Counted from the stretch's first letter, positions 52,403-63,350 are shown. The stretch: 64,000 nt of DNA from Sarcocystis neurona (GCA_000727475.1 KL647307.1:1198895-1262894), one strand, 5' to 3'. The notes: generated by a model not told the origin, from the letters alone. Translations and numbers: made by a program.

Positions 52403-55400
52403 GAGAACATATATATATATATATATAGTATATATAGTAGTAGAGAGAGNNNNNNNNNNNNNNNNNNNNNNNNNNNNNNNNNNNNNNNNNNNNNNNNNNN
52501 NNNNNNNNNNNNNNNNNNNNNNNNNNNNNNNNNNNNNNNNNNNNNNNNNNNNNNNNNNNNNNNNNNNNNNNNNNNNNNNNNNNNNNNNNNNNNNNNNNNN
52601 NNNNNNNNNNNNNNNNNNNNNNNNNNNNNNNNNNNNNNNNNNNNNNNNNNNNNNNNNNNNNNNNNNNNNNNNNNNNNNNNNNNNNNNNNNNNNNNNNNNN
52701 NNNNNNNNNNNNNNNNNNNNNNNNNNNNNNNNNNNNNNNNNNNNNNNNNNNNNNNNNNNNNNNNNNNNNNNNNNNNNNNNNNNNNNNNNNNNNNNNNNNN
52801 NNNNNNNNNNNNNNNNNNNNNNNNNNNNNNNNNNNNNNNNNNNNNNNNNNNNNNNNNNNNNNNNNNNNNNNNNNNNNNNNNNNNNNNNNNNNNNNNNNNN
52901 NNNNNNNNNNNNNNNNNNNNNNNNNNNNNNNNNNNNNNNNNNNNNNNNNNNNNNNNNNNNNNNNNNNNNNNNNNNNNNNNNNNNNNNNNNNNNNNNNNNN
53001 NNNNNNNNNNNNNNNNNNNNNNNNNNNNNNNNNNNNNNNNNNNNNNNNNNNNNNNNNNNNNNNNNNNNNNNNNNNNNNNNNNNNNNNNNNNNNNNNNNNN
53101 NNNNNNNNNNNNNNNNNNNNNNNNNNNNNNNNNNNNGTATATATATATATATATATATATATATGAAGAGAAACATATATATATATATATATATAGATAT
53201 AGATAGAGAGAGATAGAGGGAGAGATAGACAGATAGATACAGATAGAGAAATATAGACAGATATAGATGGATATAGATAGATATACATAGAGACAGATAG
53301 AGACACAGGTGGGTAGATAGATGGGTAGATATATTCTTATTTATATGTATGTAAAGCGAATTTATACCGCAGCTGACATGTTGACTGTACGGATGGTAGA
53401 GAGGTATGAGATGCCTATATACACACACATATATATAGGTAGATAGATAGGGAGAGACAGGTAGGTAGATAGATGGGTAGAATTACTATTGATTATATGT
53501 ATCTGGAGGGAAATCATGCAGTAGATGACATATGGATGTATGGATGGGAGAGACCTGTGTGACGTCCATATTAGTGTGTGGAGAGACGATATATGCAGGG
53601 GACGTGCTGGGCAGTGGCTCACTGCTGTCTAACGTGCTGCACGCCTAATTGTAGCTACAGGTGTGTAGTCTGGCCACCTCGTGTAGCTGCCCACATGAAT
53701 TTATTGCCCGTGGCGAAGGACAGTCGTATATAGACCGCGAGCCAGTAGTACGCAAGTAGGTGTAGACGCACACACACACACACACACACATACATACATA
53801 CACACAGAGAGAGCAGATGTAGCTGCTCTGGTGGAGCGGTAGTATATCGTCGCATTCGTCTCCGTGCGTGCAGTCGCGGCTACTATTTATGACACTGCGC
53901 GAGGACGATATTTTCTTCTTCTCTTGCGTGCCTGGGTCTTCGCGTCCTCCTCTCTCCCTCTGCCCGTGGCAGCCTTTACCGTCGCCTACCTGTGGAGGCC
54001 TTCTCCGCTGCTCGACGGTCACGCTGTTGCTGCTTTTGTCTGCCTTTCCTTCCCCCGCCTTCCCTGTGTTGCCGCTGCTCTGCCCGCCCCAGACCTGGAA
54101 AGGGGCAGTGGGAGGGGCGCGTATTTGGAGTATTTGCCCTCCTTTGCACAGGCCTTCCTCGTTCTTTCTGCTCTCTCAGTTTCTGCCTCGTCCAAGTCTG
54201 TGCGGCTCCCCGGTCCTTCTGTCTGTTTCTGTGAATGTGTGGCTCTCGCACGTCTCCGTCGTTCGATTCCCCTTCGAGTTCTTCCACTTCGGTTTCTGCT
54301 GCCGTCTTCCACTTCTTCGCTGCTCCTTCGAGTGTGAGTCGCCGTCCCGTCTCTTCTCTCTGCGTCTGTCAAATACTTCTGCGTAGCACGTGTGTGACTC
54401 ACCCGGTCCACACGCTTGTCGACGAGAGTGCTCGATACATACACACATATAAACACAAACATATATATATGTCCATACATACCTACTCGTATACAATTGT
54501 GCTCAATACATACACATACGTAAACGCAAACATATATATATATATATGCATATGTGTACATACATACCTACTCGTATACAATTGTGCTCAATACATACAC
54601 ATAAATACATCAATATATACGTACATGTACATGTGTATGTATGTACGTACTCATGTAGAAAAGACGCATATGTGTATGTATATTTCCACTTCGTCTCTAC
54701 GTGTGTGTACTTTTTTGGGTGTAATCTCGTCGCTATTTTGTCTTCTCCGTGGACGTTGCAGAATTCATTTCTTTTTCACTTGTCCGTCTCTTCTTCGAGT
54801 TCCTTCGTTGCCCGTCTTCTTCTCCTTCTTCTTTTCCCGTTACACCGTGTTACTTTCTTCTCCAACTAGCCGTTTCTTCTCGGATTTCCGTTTTTCACTG
54901 CCGTTCCTTTTCCAGCAGTTCTATCCCACTCGCTGTCTTGTCTTCTGTTTTCCCCCCCCCCCCCCCCGTCCTTCTCCTTTTTCTTCGCCATTCTCCTGTC
55001 TTTCTCCTTTGCGGTACTCTTCTTCTGTTCGTGCTTCTGCGTCTGCATTCTGAAGTTTTTCCATCCTCCGTCGTCCGTCCGGCCCGTTACTTTCCTCCGT
55101 GCCCTTCGCGTCTCGGTCTCTGTCTGCGACGGCCTTCGTCCTCCTCTTCTTCGGCTCTCTTTGCAGGTTGATAATGCAGCAGGTGGAGCAGGCACGACAG
55201 CTCCGGAAGATCATTTCAGGGCTGCAAATGAGCAGCAGCCCTCAGCAGCAGCTGCTGTGCGTCTCGTACAGCGACCCCACGCGTGAGCTGCACGTGCCCC
55301 TGCGTCTGCTGTTCCCCAAGAGCTACCCTCTTCAGCGCCTCCAATTTTCTATCGACTTTGATCGCCTTCCAGGTAGGGGCAGATACTTCCCCTCATCTGC

Positions 55401-56082
55401 CTCTGTGGAGTGGGACACACGGCGGGTTCTACACGCGTGTATGCATACAGCGACGCCGGCATCTGTACGTACGTACACCTATACTGTGTACGTGTGTGTG
55501 TTCTACACAGGAGCCTGTGTGCATGCCTCCCGGTAGTGGGGCGTGTTGCTCTGGCTAAACACATGAGTCCCAGACCACTGCTGCCGCTGTGCTTCTGTCT
55601 CTCGGTCGGGTGGGTGTGGGTGTGTGTGTGTGTGCTTCGATCTCTGTACGTATGTGTGTACACGTATCTCCGCCTATTGCTGCGTCCCGGCAGTCTTCGA
55701 CGGCGGCTGGCGCAGTTCGTGTACGTCGATGCCGCTGCTGCTGCGCCCTCTGCGTGTTGCTCCTGCTGGTGCTGCGTCTGCAGGCGTTCCCAAGCAGCGC
55801 AGCAGCAGGTGGCTGCTAGCTGCGTTCGGTGGGAAGACCCACAGCACCAGCGGCTGCTGCTCGCTATACGCCGGGATTTACGTGTGGGTGGAGAATCTGC
55901 GCTTTTTCTACGAGGGCCTGGAAGACTGCCCCATCTGCTACTGCGTGATTCATCCCCAGCATCGCTCTCTGCCCAAGCGCACGTGCAGCACGTGCAGGCA
56001 CAAGTTCCACGCGGAGTGTGTCTACCGCTGGTTTCGAACTTCACATAAAGTCACCTGTCCTCTCTGTCAGAGTCCTTTTTAA
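32425..56082 (+). CDS. LTN1: listerin-like E3 ubiquitin-protein ligase (giant, homopolymer-rich)
   Basis: Listerin is the E3 ligase of ribosome-associated quality control. It binds stalled 60S subunits with its N- and C-terminal regions and ubiquitinates the trapped nascent chain through its C-terminal RING. Five exons (32425-36163, 37897-48969, 51182-51269, 55167-55372, 55784-56082) join in phase to 15,405 nt, giving 5,134 residues; human LTN1 is about 1,770. The N-terminus carries listerin features: LGKLTKKNPATRLRGLQELQ near residue 203, a HEAT-like segment at 333-376 and LLPYWLAATHDLDREVAAAA near 492. The C-terminus carries AVRNIWSRSRCARARRELEA, an RWD-like domain (about 4985-5036) and a RING at 5084-5130 (CPIC, CSTC, HAEC, CPLC). 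Long Gln, Ala, Ser and Glu runs fill the middle. The start ATG at 32425 has an in-frame TGA 21 bp upstream. Confidence 0.93.
36300..36530. repeat. degenerate tandem duplication in LTN1 intron 1
   Basis: Two units share gacagaggcaaacagac-like and cataccttatggacttccgt-like elements (about 36330-36390 and 36450-36520), separated by TA tracts. Confidence 0.6.
37313..37600. repeat. 143 bp tandem duplication in LTN1 intron 1
   Basis: Two nearly identical units carry gtgttccttcgtgtgtacga and tacgtatccctgtgtttgt; the shared element begins at 37361 and again at 37504. Confidence 0.9.
37897..48969 (+). CDS. LTN1: LTN1 exon 2: giant central repeat-rich exon
   Basis: This single 11,073 nt open exon starts after ATCTTGTAG with YSSCGVFYEQLLQLLAAVPP and ends LWQLAANVYLLLLQVCP. 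It has no stop codon. Helical, Leu-rich islands typical of HEAT/ARM solenoids alternate with Gln, Ala, Ser and Glu tracts and one acidic run (DDEEEEEDEEEENDNE near residue 4537). The donor CCCAG|GTACAC at 48969 gives phase 1. The closer CAA|GTATGC at 48959 would break phase with exon 3. Confidence 0.88.
49490..49800. repeat. imperfect GATA microsatellite in LTN1 intron 2
   Basis: gata, gaca and gatc tetranucleotides form a long imperfect array with repeated gtagataga words. Confidence 0.9.
51182..51269 (+). CDS. LTN1: LTN1 exon 3: conserved segment before the RWD domain
   Basis: The 88 bp exon after acceptor GTTGCTGCAG encodes AVRNIWSRSRCARARRELEA followed by VTERYISP. This aligns with the listerin segment (human LLRKWY....V.....SPFLI) just upstream of the RWD domain. 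The donor CCGCA|GTAAGT is near consensus, and phases match on both sides. Confidence 0.88.
52290..53570. repeat. tandem array interrupted by the assembly gap
   Basis: The element tgtacggatgggagagag with a nearby tatgagaggcgt occurs before the gap (about 52340). Related units lie after it (about 53385 and 53540, with gtagatagatgggtaga at about 53315 and 53465). The array, unit about 155 bp, therefore spans the gap. Confidence 0.75.
52450..53136. other. assembly gap (687 N)
   Basis: An unbroken run of N lies inside LTN1 intron 3, flanked on both sides by TA and GATA repeats. Reading frames drawn through it are artefacts. Confidence 0.99.
53770..53808. repeat. (CA)n / CATA microsatellite
   Basis: A clean ca run followed by catacata units in LTN1 intron 3. 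Confidence 0.9.
53885..55166. other. extended pyrimidine-rich 3' part of LTN1 intron 3
   Basis: Apart from a TA/CATA island at 54425-54690, the plus strand is dominated by C and T right up to the acceptor of exon 4. It includes a run of 16 C at 54952-54967. Its reverse frames (Arg/Glu/Lys-rich) are therefore spurious. Confidence 0.8.
54428..54625. repeat. tandem repeat of 71-85 bp, about 2.5 copies
   Basis: The element gtgctcaatacatacacata followed by acctactcgtatacaatt starts at 54428, 54499 and 54584, with (TA)n of different length inside each unit. Confidence 0.9.
55167..55372 (+). CDS. LTN1: LTN1 exon 4: RWD-like domain
   Basis: After acceptor CTCTTTGCAG the exon reads LIMQQVEQARQLRKIISGLQ, then LLCVSYSDPTRELHVPLRLL and FPKSYPLQRLQFSIDF. 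The P.SYPL pattern matches the YPL motif of the listerin RWD domain, which contacts the 60S near the exit tunnel. The donor is CCAG|GTAGGG, phase 1. A 1.3 kb pyrimidine-rich stretch precedes the acceptor. Confidence 0.92.
55784..56082 (+). CDS. LTN1: LTN1 exon 5: C-terminal RING and stop
   Basis: The exon begins VPKQRSSRWLLAAFGG (human VSQGKWRNWMLQM) and ends with the listerin RING: CPICYCVIHPQHRSLPK, CSTCRHKFHAEC and CPLCQSPF, followed by TAA at 56080-56082. All eight metal ligands expected of a RINGv-like fold are present, along with the listerin-specific VIHP..SLPK stretch. The acceptor is CGTCTGCAG. Confidence 0.95.
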
Positions 56083-58587
56083 ACACTTCCTTCACACACG
56101 TGCATTTGTGCACTTTTTCTACTTCGGTTCCTCGGAGATACACGTATAGATAATATGTATAAATATAGGTCGGAGCGACTACGTGGACTCCTTCCACATG
56201 TGTAGGGGCTCGTGTGTTTGTATCGGTGGAATGCACGCCTATATTTTCGCTGTCAGAAACTTCTCTTTTGAACTCTCTGTTGGCACACGAAAAAAACAAA
56301 AACGGGAGATGGTGTTCTGCAGCAGCATGTGTGAGTGTAGACGCGTGTGCACATGTGGATACACATATGGTCCGGTGGGGCCAACGGCCGCCAAAAACGT
56401 ACGCGTTCTTCGAGAGGATCATACACATATATATAATATGTATATGCAGATATATACGAGTGTGTTCGAGACAGAAAGAGACAAAGAAGAGAAGAGATAC
56501 AAGAGGAAGAGAGACTACAGACCGAACGTCAGCTTCGCGATATATGTAGATATGTCTGCATGTGTGGGTCTGTGTGCGTGTCCTTGTATGCATATGCGTC
56601 AGCGAATAGCTGTGGATGTATTGAGAGATAGACAATCAGAAAAAGAGAGAACGATTTTTGTGTATAGAGGACGAGGAGGTCGATACGGACACCGACGCAC
56701 ACCACGCCCATGTTACGCGTGGGTGTGGGCAAATATGGAGAGTACCGCGCGTCCAGGTACCCTCGCCAGGTGCGCTTCTGTCACCTGTTATTCGCCTGTG
56801 CGCGCGTACGTGGAGAGATAAGGTGGCACCCCAGTGCCTCTGTATTTATGTGTATGTGTACGGTGTGCAAATGCATGTAGGCCCGAGGTGCAGTGCCTAG
56901 TGAACAGACGTATACACACATGTAAAGCAGAAATGCTGCTGATCTTCCACCGACTGTGCGGGGGACGTCCTTGATAGTTTTCGCAGTGTACGAAAGGATA
57001 GTGTCTGTGTAGCTGTCTGCGAGGATGCCTTGGTGCTTTGTCGCACACATCAGTTGCCCACTGCCCTCCACACAGGCCGCTCATCAAAAATATGGAGAGA
57101 CGAGTGTGTACACTCCTATACGGTATATGTGTCAGTGAACAGGTTTTTGACACTGTCGCTTTCTCTACATATCTAACATCGCATGCAAACGACGGCATTA
57201 TACCCTTTACTGTATACTTATATATATGTACATATAGGGGTTCCAGCTGTGACGCTGCTTAGGAGCAGAATGCCGCCTTGCGTGCGTGAGACAAGCGACA
57301 CGTGCATGGGGAGAATCCGCAGGCACAGAAGGAGACAGTTGTTTGCTTGTATTACAGTACCAACAGGCCGCGAAGGGCGAAGATTTTCTTTTCAGCTTCC
57401 ACGTTGCAACGCCTCATATGTGGCGTACACTGTGAAAACAGATCATACAGCGTACGTGTATTTTAGCGGGGCAAAAAACGTTCGCTGTTACTCTCTTATG
57501 TTTATTTCTATGGAGAGCTGCTAATGTAGAAGTCCACTTCCACCTAGGCGTACCTATGAAGGTATCCATAGCCTCTCTTGTGTGCAACTGGCTAGACGAG
57601 TTGTGCTTGAACACGCAGAAGACAACGGGGAGAGGCGTTCTGCACGAAGCGATAGGTCTACTAAAGCAGCGCAGTACTCACAGAAAGACAACACAGTCAA
57701 TGTTTGGGAGTGAGACACTCGTCGGAGGAGTGTATGTACTGGTGCATCCGTAGACGCAGATACTTCTCTGTGCATACTTGGTCGGTTATGCGTGTATACG
57801 CTGCGCAGGAGGAGACGATTGTATACGTATAATGTATAGATGTATATTTTGTACAGTAGCGAATTATCCCGCAATGGGCAGGAACCACGTCTCGGGCTTT
57901 ATATATGTGAGACGCTCGGGATGATGTTGACAGCTGCGTCGGCAGTGTGAGACTGAAGGGGACTGATGCAGCCATGCGAGGATGGGTGGTGGTTGCAGCA
58001 GGTGACCGTTCTGTCATTTTACTGCACATATATAATGTGGAAGATGTAAACAGCTGTTCGTTCGTACATTTTGTTGCAGTGTATGAGGAAGCATGAACAC
58101 GCGGTAATCCGTACGTAGTGTTGCAATATATGGGTAGTTACCGGACCTCGGACATACCTACTGAAGTTTACAAGTCGCGCAAACAGTTCTCCGTGTGTAC
58201 ATGCGTATGCGTGTACGGGTGTAGGTCTTCGGCAACGGCAGCTGTTAGCTTTTGGACAGCACTGTGACCCGTGCGAGGTTGTGTGGTTTTCGACTCTTCT
58301 ACACATATGAGGCAGCGTAATTTCTTTGTTTTACGATAACTTATGTGGATAAAGTGTCTACGTAAGACGGAGGACTGGAGTATGGAGAGACAGGCGTACT
58401 CGAGAGCTGTACGTACGAGCGCGTCGTGGTACGAACTTGCGTCTGCATGAAGCAGCGTGAGGCAACCTGCGTGGTATTTCCGAGCAGAGAGTTACGGCTA
58501 CTCGCACGAAGGTACGCAGGTCGTTGTCGCGTACTTGGGTATGGCAGTGTATCAGTGGGGAGGAAAAGAGAGCCACAGAGAGAGGAT

Positions 58588-58730
58588 CTAGGATAAATAG
58601 GCCTGTACTGCGCGTTCAGATATAACCACGCGGTGGTCTACACGGCTAGCCGCTAAGGCCCTGGCAGCTGCCTGGCAGGCTGCTGGTGATGAAAAGCTAG
58701 CACCGCCCAGGTGCACGCTCACCATCTTCC
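58588..58730 (-). CDS. short open segment, unidentified
   Basis: After a possible acceptor (GACTCTTAG) the minus strand encodes MVSVHLGGASFSSPAACQAA, then ALAASRVDHRVVISERAVQA and a stop. It looks more like protein than the surrounding sequence but has no recognised family or supporting upstream exon. Confidence 0.15.
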
Positions 58731-59931
58731 TAAGAGTCACGCAGCCAAGCCGCACGCATGCGCGAGATTTGCTCGTCCACACGCGTACGCAGCAAGCTTT
58801 TTCTTCAGCAGTGCGCAGCTACTGCGGCTGCAGTGGAGCAACTCCTCTGGCAGGGTAGTCTAGTATCTATTCAGTGAGTCTGCATGCGTCCGGGAGCGCC
58901 AGCGGCGCGCGCATGCACACAGCGCCGCAGTCCGCTGGTGCACGCGCAGTCTGTGCCTCCGAGAGCATTTTGAGGTATCGGCAACGTGAAGTACAAATAC
59001 GCATACGCATACGTAGACATTCATTTCTACTAAACACGCGACACGTACACGAGTGTACACATGTGTTCCAAGTGTGTATACGTGTAGGGAACGGCTCTAC
59101 GGCCCTACCGTTTTAAGAGGTGTTGTGCTGCTGGTATCACGTATAATGACTCAGCTCCACCGCCGCCCCACTGCAGTGGACGTGTGCAGCTGGAAGTGTA
59201 CACAGCAGCAGGTGATTATTCCAACGAGGCAGCTGCAGATATACTGCAGTATATACTTTTCAGCACAAGCAGGAAGAGAGAAGCTAATGCACGTTTACGT
59301 GTACGCTGTAAGCATGGCTGTTAACAAAGGTTATAAATATACATATATGGATAGATATGCGTCAAATCACGACGGACCTGATACCTACATCTATCCTAGA
59401 GAGAAAGAAGGAGTAAACAGCAGACGCATATTTGTAATATGATTTTATATAGCCTGGGTGTAACTGACACTATGATGTCGGTACGCATATATGTTGACAT
59501 GCATATATATATATATATATATATAAAGTGAAGGCAGTAACGGACACAGCGTACTGCTCCTGTGCACGCAAAACGTCCTGCAATCAGCGAGCGAGAGGCC
59601 AGAACACCGTTTTGTGGCATTCCTACGTAGAAGAGCCTTTGCTGCCAGAACTGCAGCGTGCCGGTGTGTCGGATGCTCCATTTATCTCATGGAGGATTGC
59701 TCCCCAAACATCCTATTCGTCAACTCATTCTATAGTAATCCGCTTGTTAATGGGCACTGCATGTTTCTCTGAAATTCAGTAGCGCCTCCGTCCTCCACAA
59801 CGTGTACGCCTCCCTGTAGCACGCTACACTGCTCAAAAACAGTTGATACAAGCAGGGTCCTCCCGCATGATGCGGCGGGTCCCCCTGCCGAATAACAAAT
59901 GACACTTTGATTGCGGACGTGCCTATAAATA

Positions 59932-59969
59932 ATTATATATATATATATTCACTGCGTACGCGCCTTCGA

Positions 59970-60002
<33 letters not shown>

Positions 60003-60085
60003 GCATATATATATATGGAGATATATATATATATATACGTATACATATACCGTATATATATATATTGACTGCGTACGCGCCTCCA
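59932..60085. repeat. TA tract flanked by a 15 bp direct repeat
   Basis: actgcgtacgcgcct occurs at 59951 and again at 60068, enclosing nearly pure TA sequence. Confidence 0.85.
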
Positions 60086-61256
60086 GACATGTGCACTAAT
60101 ATATACATATTTATATATGTATATTCTGTAACACCACGATGCTTGTCCTCGGCCTATTTTGATGCGCAACATGGAGACGAGTACCAAAAGAGATTTTTGA
60201 CGGTAGAAACGTGCATGCCGGCTGCGTCTTCAGCAAGTGCGCTCGTGTGCATCGCCCTCACACTCTGCAAGCACTACACGCAAACCTATACTCAATTTTT
60301 AAGAGCATCGGCATAATCCAGATCAAAGGGCACATCTCTAGAAGGAAATTCCAGACGTGACGCTGCTTGTGTGTAGATATGTGTAGCTGTTTGTAGCCTT
60401 CGGTATGACGAACCTGCAAGTCAGAGCTCCAGGAAATTTGTACAGAGCCGCGTACATAATGCTGCATATGCACGAAAGTGCATACTGACGTACAACTCTG
60501 CGCATGCACATATGCGCATATGATATATATATATATAGCAAACCTGCACCAGCCCCATCTACACACTTATATAAGTGTGTATGTGTACAGGTGCGTACAT
60601 CAGATGTATATATATACAACCGCGCGTCAACGTACACGCAGAGGCGTTCTGCAGGGACTGGGACGTCGCGAGAGGAGGGACACTTGTGTAGATTCTACCC
60701 TGGTCACCAGAAACGGACGCAAGAGGCGGTGATCTTTGCCGCTCTCCCATATCGGTCGCTGTTGTAGCAACACGCAACACGCCTGGCGTGAGGAGAAGAC
60801 AAAAGCGGCCCCTTTTTACGATCCACGCTTTCCACTTGCGTTCAGTCTGCCGTTCTTCCGCGTTTCTCCGGGAGAAGACCTCTCATACGTGTAGCTAGCT
60901 ACCACCGCCGGAGTCGCTGTGGAGGTTTCTGTTTTTTCTGCTCACACTGCACAACCGCTAGCTTTCGTGTCACTTCCCTGCAGCCCCTGCTCTGGGGAAG
61001 AAGTCACATAGCAGCTTCCCCTCCTACGGTCCTGGTAATGTCAGCCGACACTTCTGTATCAAACCACATTGCCGCGCAGCGTTTGCCTGCTGGTGCTGCT
61101 GCGGTCCCCTTTCGCGTGCGGACTAATTAACACACGTATTCGCTGTTGCTGTCGAACGTCGAAGTTGGGACTCTTCTTCCTTCTGTGGCATCTGCTCGTG
61201 TTCATTCTCGAGCTGCTGCGTCTTCGTGCGTTGTTGGCTCCTGCTGCTGCCCTCAC

Positions 61257-61338
61257 CACTGATGTGCCCGCTGCTGCCTCTACGTTCCACTTCTGTAATT
61301 GCGTCTTCGAACCTCCTGGAAACCTTCCTTTCTTTTTG
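61257..61338 (-). CDS. exon-like segment, unidentified
   Basis: Acceptor CATTTACAG and donor CAGTG|GTGAGG bound an open stretch reading QKERKVSRRFEDAITEVERR. It is charged and probably helical. It may be a downstream exon of the minus-strand gene at the right edge or a chance match; nothing here identifies a family. Confidence 0.2.
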
Positions 61339-62796
61339 CTGTAAATGAGGCGCACACACAGAGCCACGCAGGCTACGGCACGGCCAACGTAGCTGCTAGT
61401 GCGCCACCTGCTGCCGCTGCTCCTGCTCCTCCTCATTTCTCTCCTTCTCTGTTTTTTGCTTTCCCTAGTATCGCCCTGCTCTCCCGACCGTTGCTCTTCT
61501 GATACTGCTGCACCTGCTGCTATTGATCGCATTGATTTTCCCTGTTATGCTACTGTTGCTCCTGCTGCTCCTGCTATTGCTGCGCGAGCTCCTGCTGCCC
61601 CTGCTAGAGCTCTTCCTGCGACGGCTGCTTCTTGTGCCGCTGCTCCTGCTGCAACGGCCCCTCCTCGCGGTGTCCCTGGACTCCTCAGGGCCCAGTCGTG
61701 CTACGCCCCTAGCGCTGCTTTTGTCCTCTACTCTTCTACAACAGCAGCAACCCGATAACGCGTGCTCTGGGCGCTTGCCCGTGCTGCTTGTTCTCGCAGG
61801 CCCTACGGCAGCAGATCCGTCAGTTCGCTTACGCGTATGCACTGCGCTTCTGTTCCTGTGTGTTGGCTACAGGTAGTCAACTGCTGCCGCTGTTTTTCCT
61901 TCTATGCCCACCCCTGCAACCCAGCTGCGGAGCCGCTGCGCGAGCACTGCATGTATGCATCGCTTCCCGTCTTTTTCGCTAGAAGGCTGCTCCGTGCACT
62001 CGTGGTCCCCCCTAACGTAAAGAGGCGAACACAGGCTAGTGGACAACACAAATCGTAATCCTTGAACACAGTCTTACTTTCTCTCTCTCTGTCGGCGTTC
62101 ACTGCCTCCTCTGGCTGTCCTCCTGCAGAAGCTGCGCAACTCAGCCTCGTGCCCCGTGCTGCTCTGTTCTACGTCAGAATATCAACTACAAGAAACAGAG
62201 CGGTGCCATCGATAAATACACCGGCAGGTTCTTTATACAACGTAGGCAACACCATCACTGCAACGCCTGCACTTCCTTTTGGCAACAGGCAGGCGGCTTC
62301 CTCTTCAGTCCATTCTTTCCTCGAAGGCAAGCGTCCACCTTTCTCTGTCCCACAGTCTACGGTTTCTCTCTTTTGCAGTCCCAGAAGTAACGGCAATTCA
62401 GAGAGCCGCACGACGAACACAGCTGCTGCAGACGTCAACAGGACTGTACTGCATTTATGTGGACGGTCGACAGACACCGTCCCGGTGCCCTGTCATATCT
62501 CTTCCCTTAGCGCAAGGCAGGCGTATATATATATATATATATTAGCTGCCGTTTCTGCGCTGCTCAAGATCTGTTTCAATCTCGTGCCTTCATCAGACAT
62601 GCGTCTGCTCGGCAGCAGCGCGTAGTCCACGCTGCTTGTAGGGCCTGTCTCGGCTGCTTCGCACTCTCCTTCCCATGTCCTACACTCAGCCCGGGCCCCT
62701 GGCCCTTCTCTGGTGAAGGCTGTGTGTCTCATCCGAGAACCCCCTAAACGTCTACGACGTGAACTCTGCGTTCTTCATTTGTGGGATGTGTAGCTA

Positions 62797-62951
62797 GCTG
62801 CAGCGATCAGCGTAGGAAACAGCAAGTCTTCCATCTCCTCTGCGCCGCACGAATACCGTGGTGCGCAGTTGACTGTCGTTAAGGCGCGCACGTGTCGTCT
62901 TGGGCGTAGGCCCTGTCTTCCCCACGGCCGCTGCCTATCAAGCAGCGTGGT
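62797..62951 (+). CDS. exon-like segment, unidentified
   Basis: Acceptor GCTAGCTGCAG and the strong donor GTG|GTGAGT bound an open stretch reading ISVGNSKSSISSAPHEYRGA and QLTVVKARTCRLGRRPCL. Two further open plus-strand pieces lie upstream: 62129-62290 (AAQLSLVPRAALFYVRISTT) and 62379-62520 (VTAIQRAARRTQLLQTSTGL). Their phases could not be joined cleanly, and I recognise no family. Confidence 0.2.
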
Positions 62952-63164
62952 GAGTCCACGCACGTCTCCTGACAGCCGCTGCTCAGTCCCTCCTCATCGC
63001 AGCACCCGCAGAAGCCTTCCCGTTCTGTCCCGGTTCTTCTGCTACTACTTTTTTCGGCCTCTGTGCGTGCAGTCCCACAGTTGCGTGTTGAACTGTTGCT
63101 GCATCTGCAGTCTGTGTCACTTGTTTCGAACAGGTGAACTATGTAGGAAAGCACTGCAGACGGC

Positions 63165-63350
63165 GGCTTCTTCATCCCTTCACGCTGGCCTCGTTGTTAT
63201 TGCGGCGCCGGCTTCTTCATCCTCTCATGCTGGCCTTGTTGGTGTTGCTGCGCCGGCATCTTCAGTCTTCTATGCTGGCCTGCATGTCGGTGCGCCGGCT
63301 TCATGTTCCTGCGCCGGATTCTTCACTCTTTTATGCTGACCTCGTTGTTG
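63165..63350. repeat. 45 bp tandem repeat, about four copies
   Basis: The anchor gctggcc recurs at 63184, 63229 and 63274, and as gctgacc at 63334. The period of 45 bp (60 for the last) keeps frame. The plus strand reads HAGLVVIAAPASSS-type 15-residue repeats. Confidence 0.85.

Noticed and set aside
51957..53428. Minus-strand frames crossing the N run
   Set aside because: They are continuous only because N is untranslatable; both flanks are Ile/Tyr/Ser runs from TA and GATA repeats.
54255..54266. tRNA B-box-like gttcgattcc
   Set aside because: No A box upstream and no cloverleaf folds around it; it lies in the pyrimidine-rich LTN1 intron.
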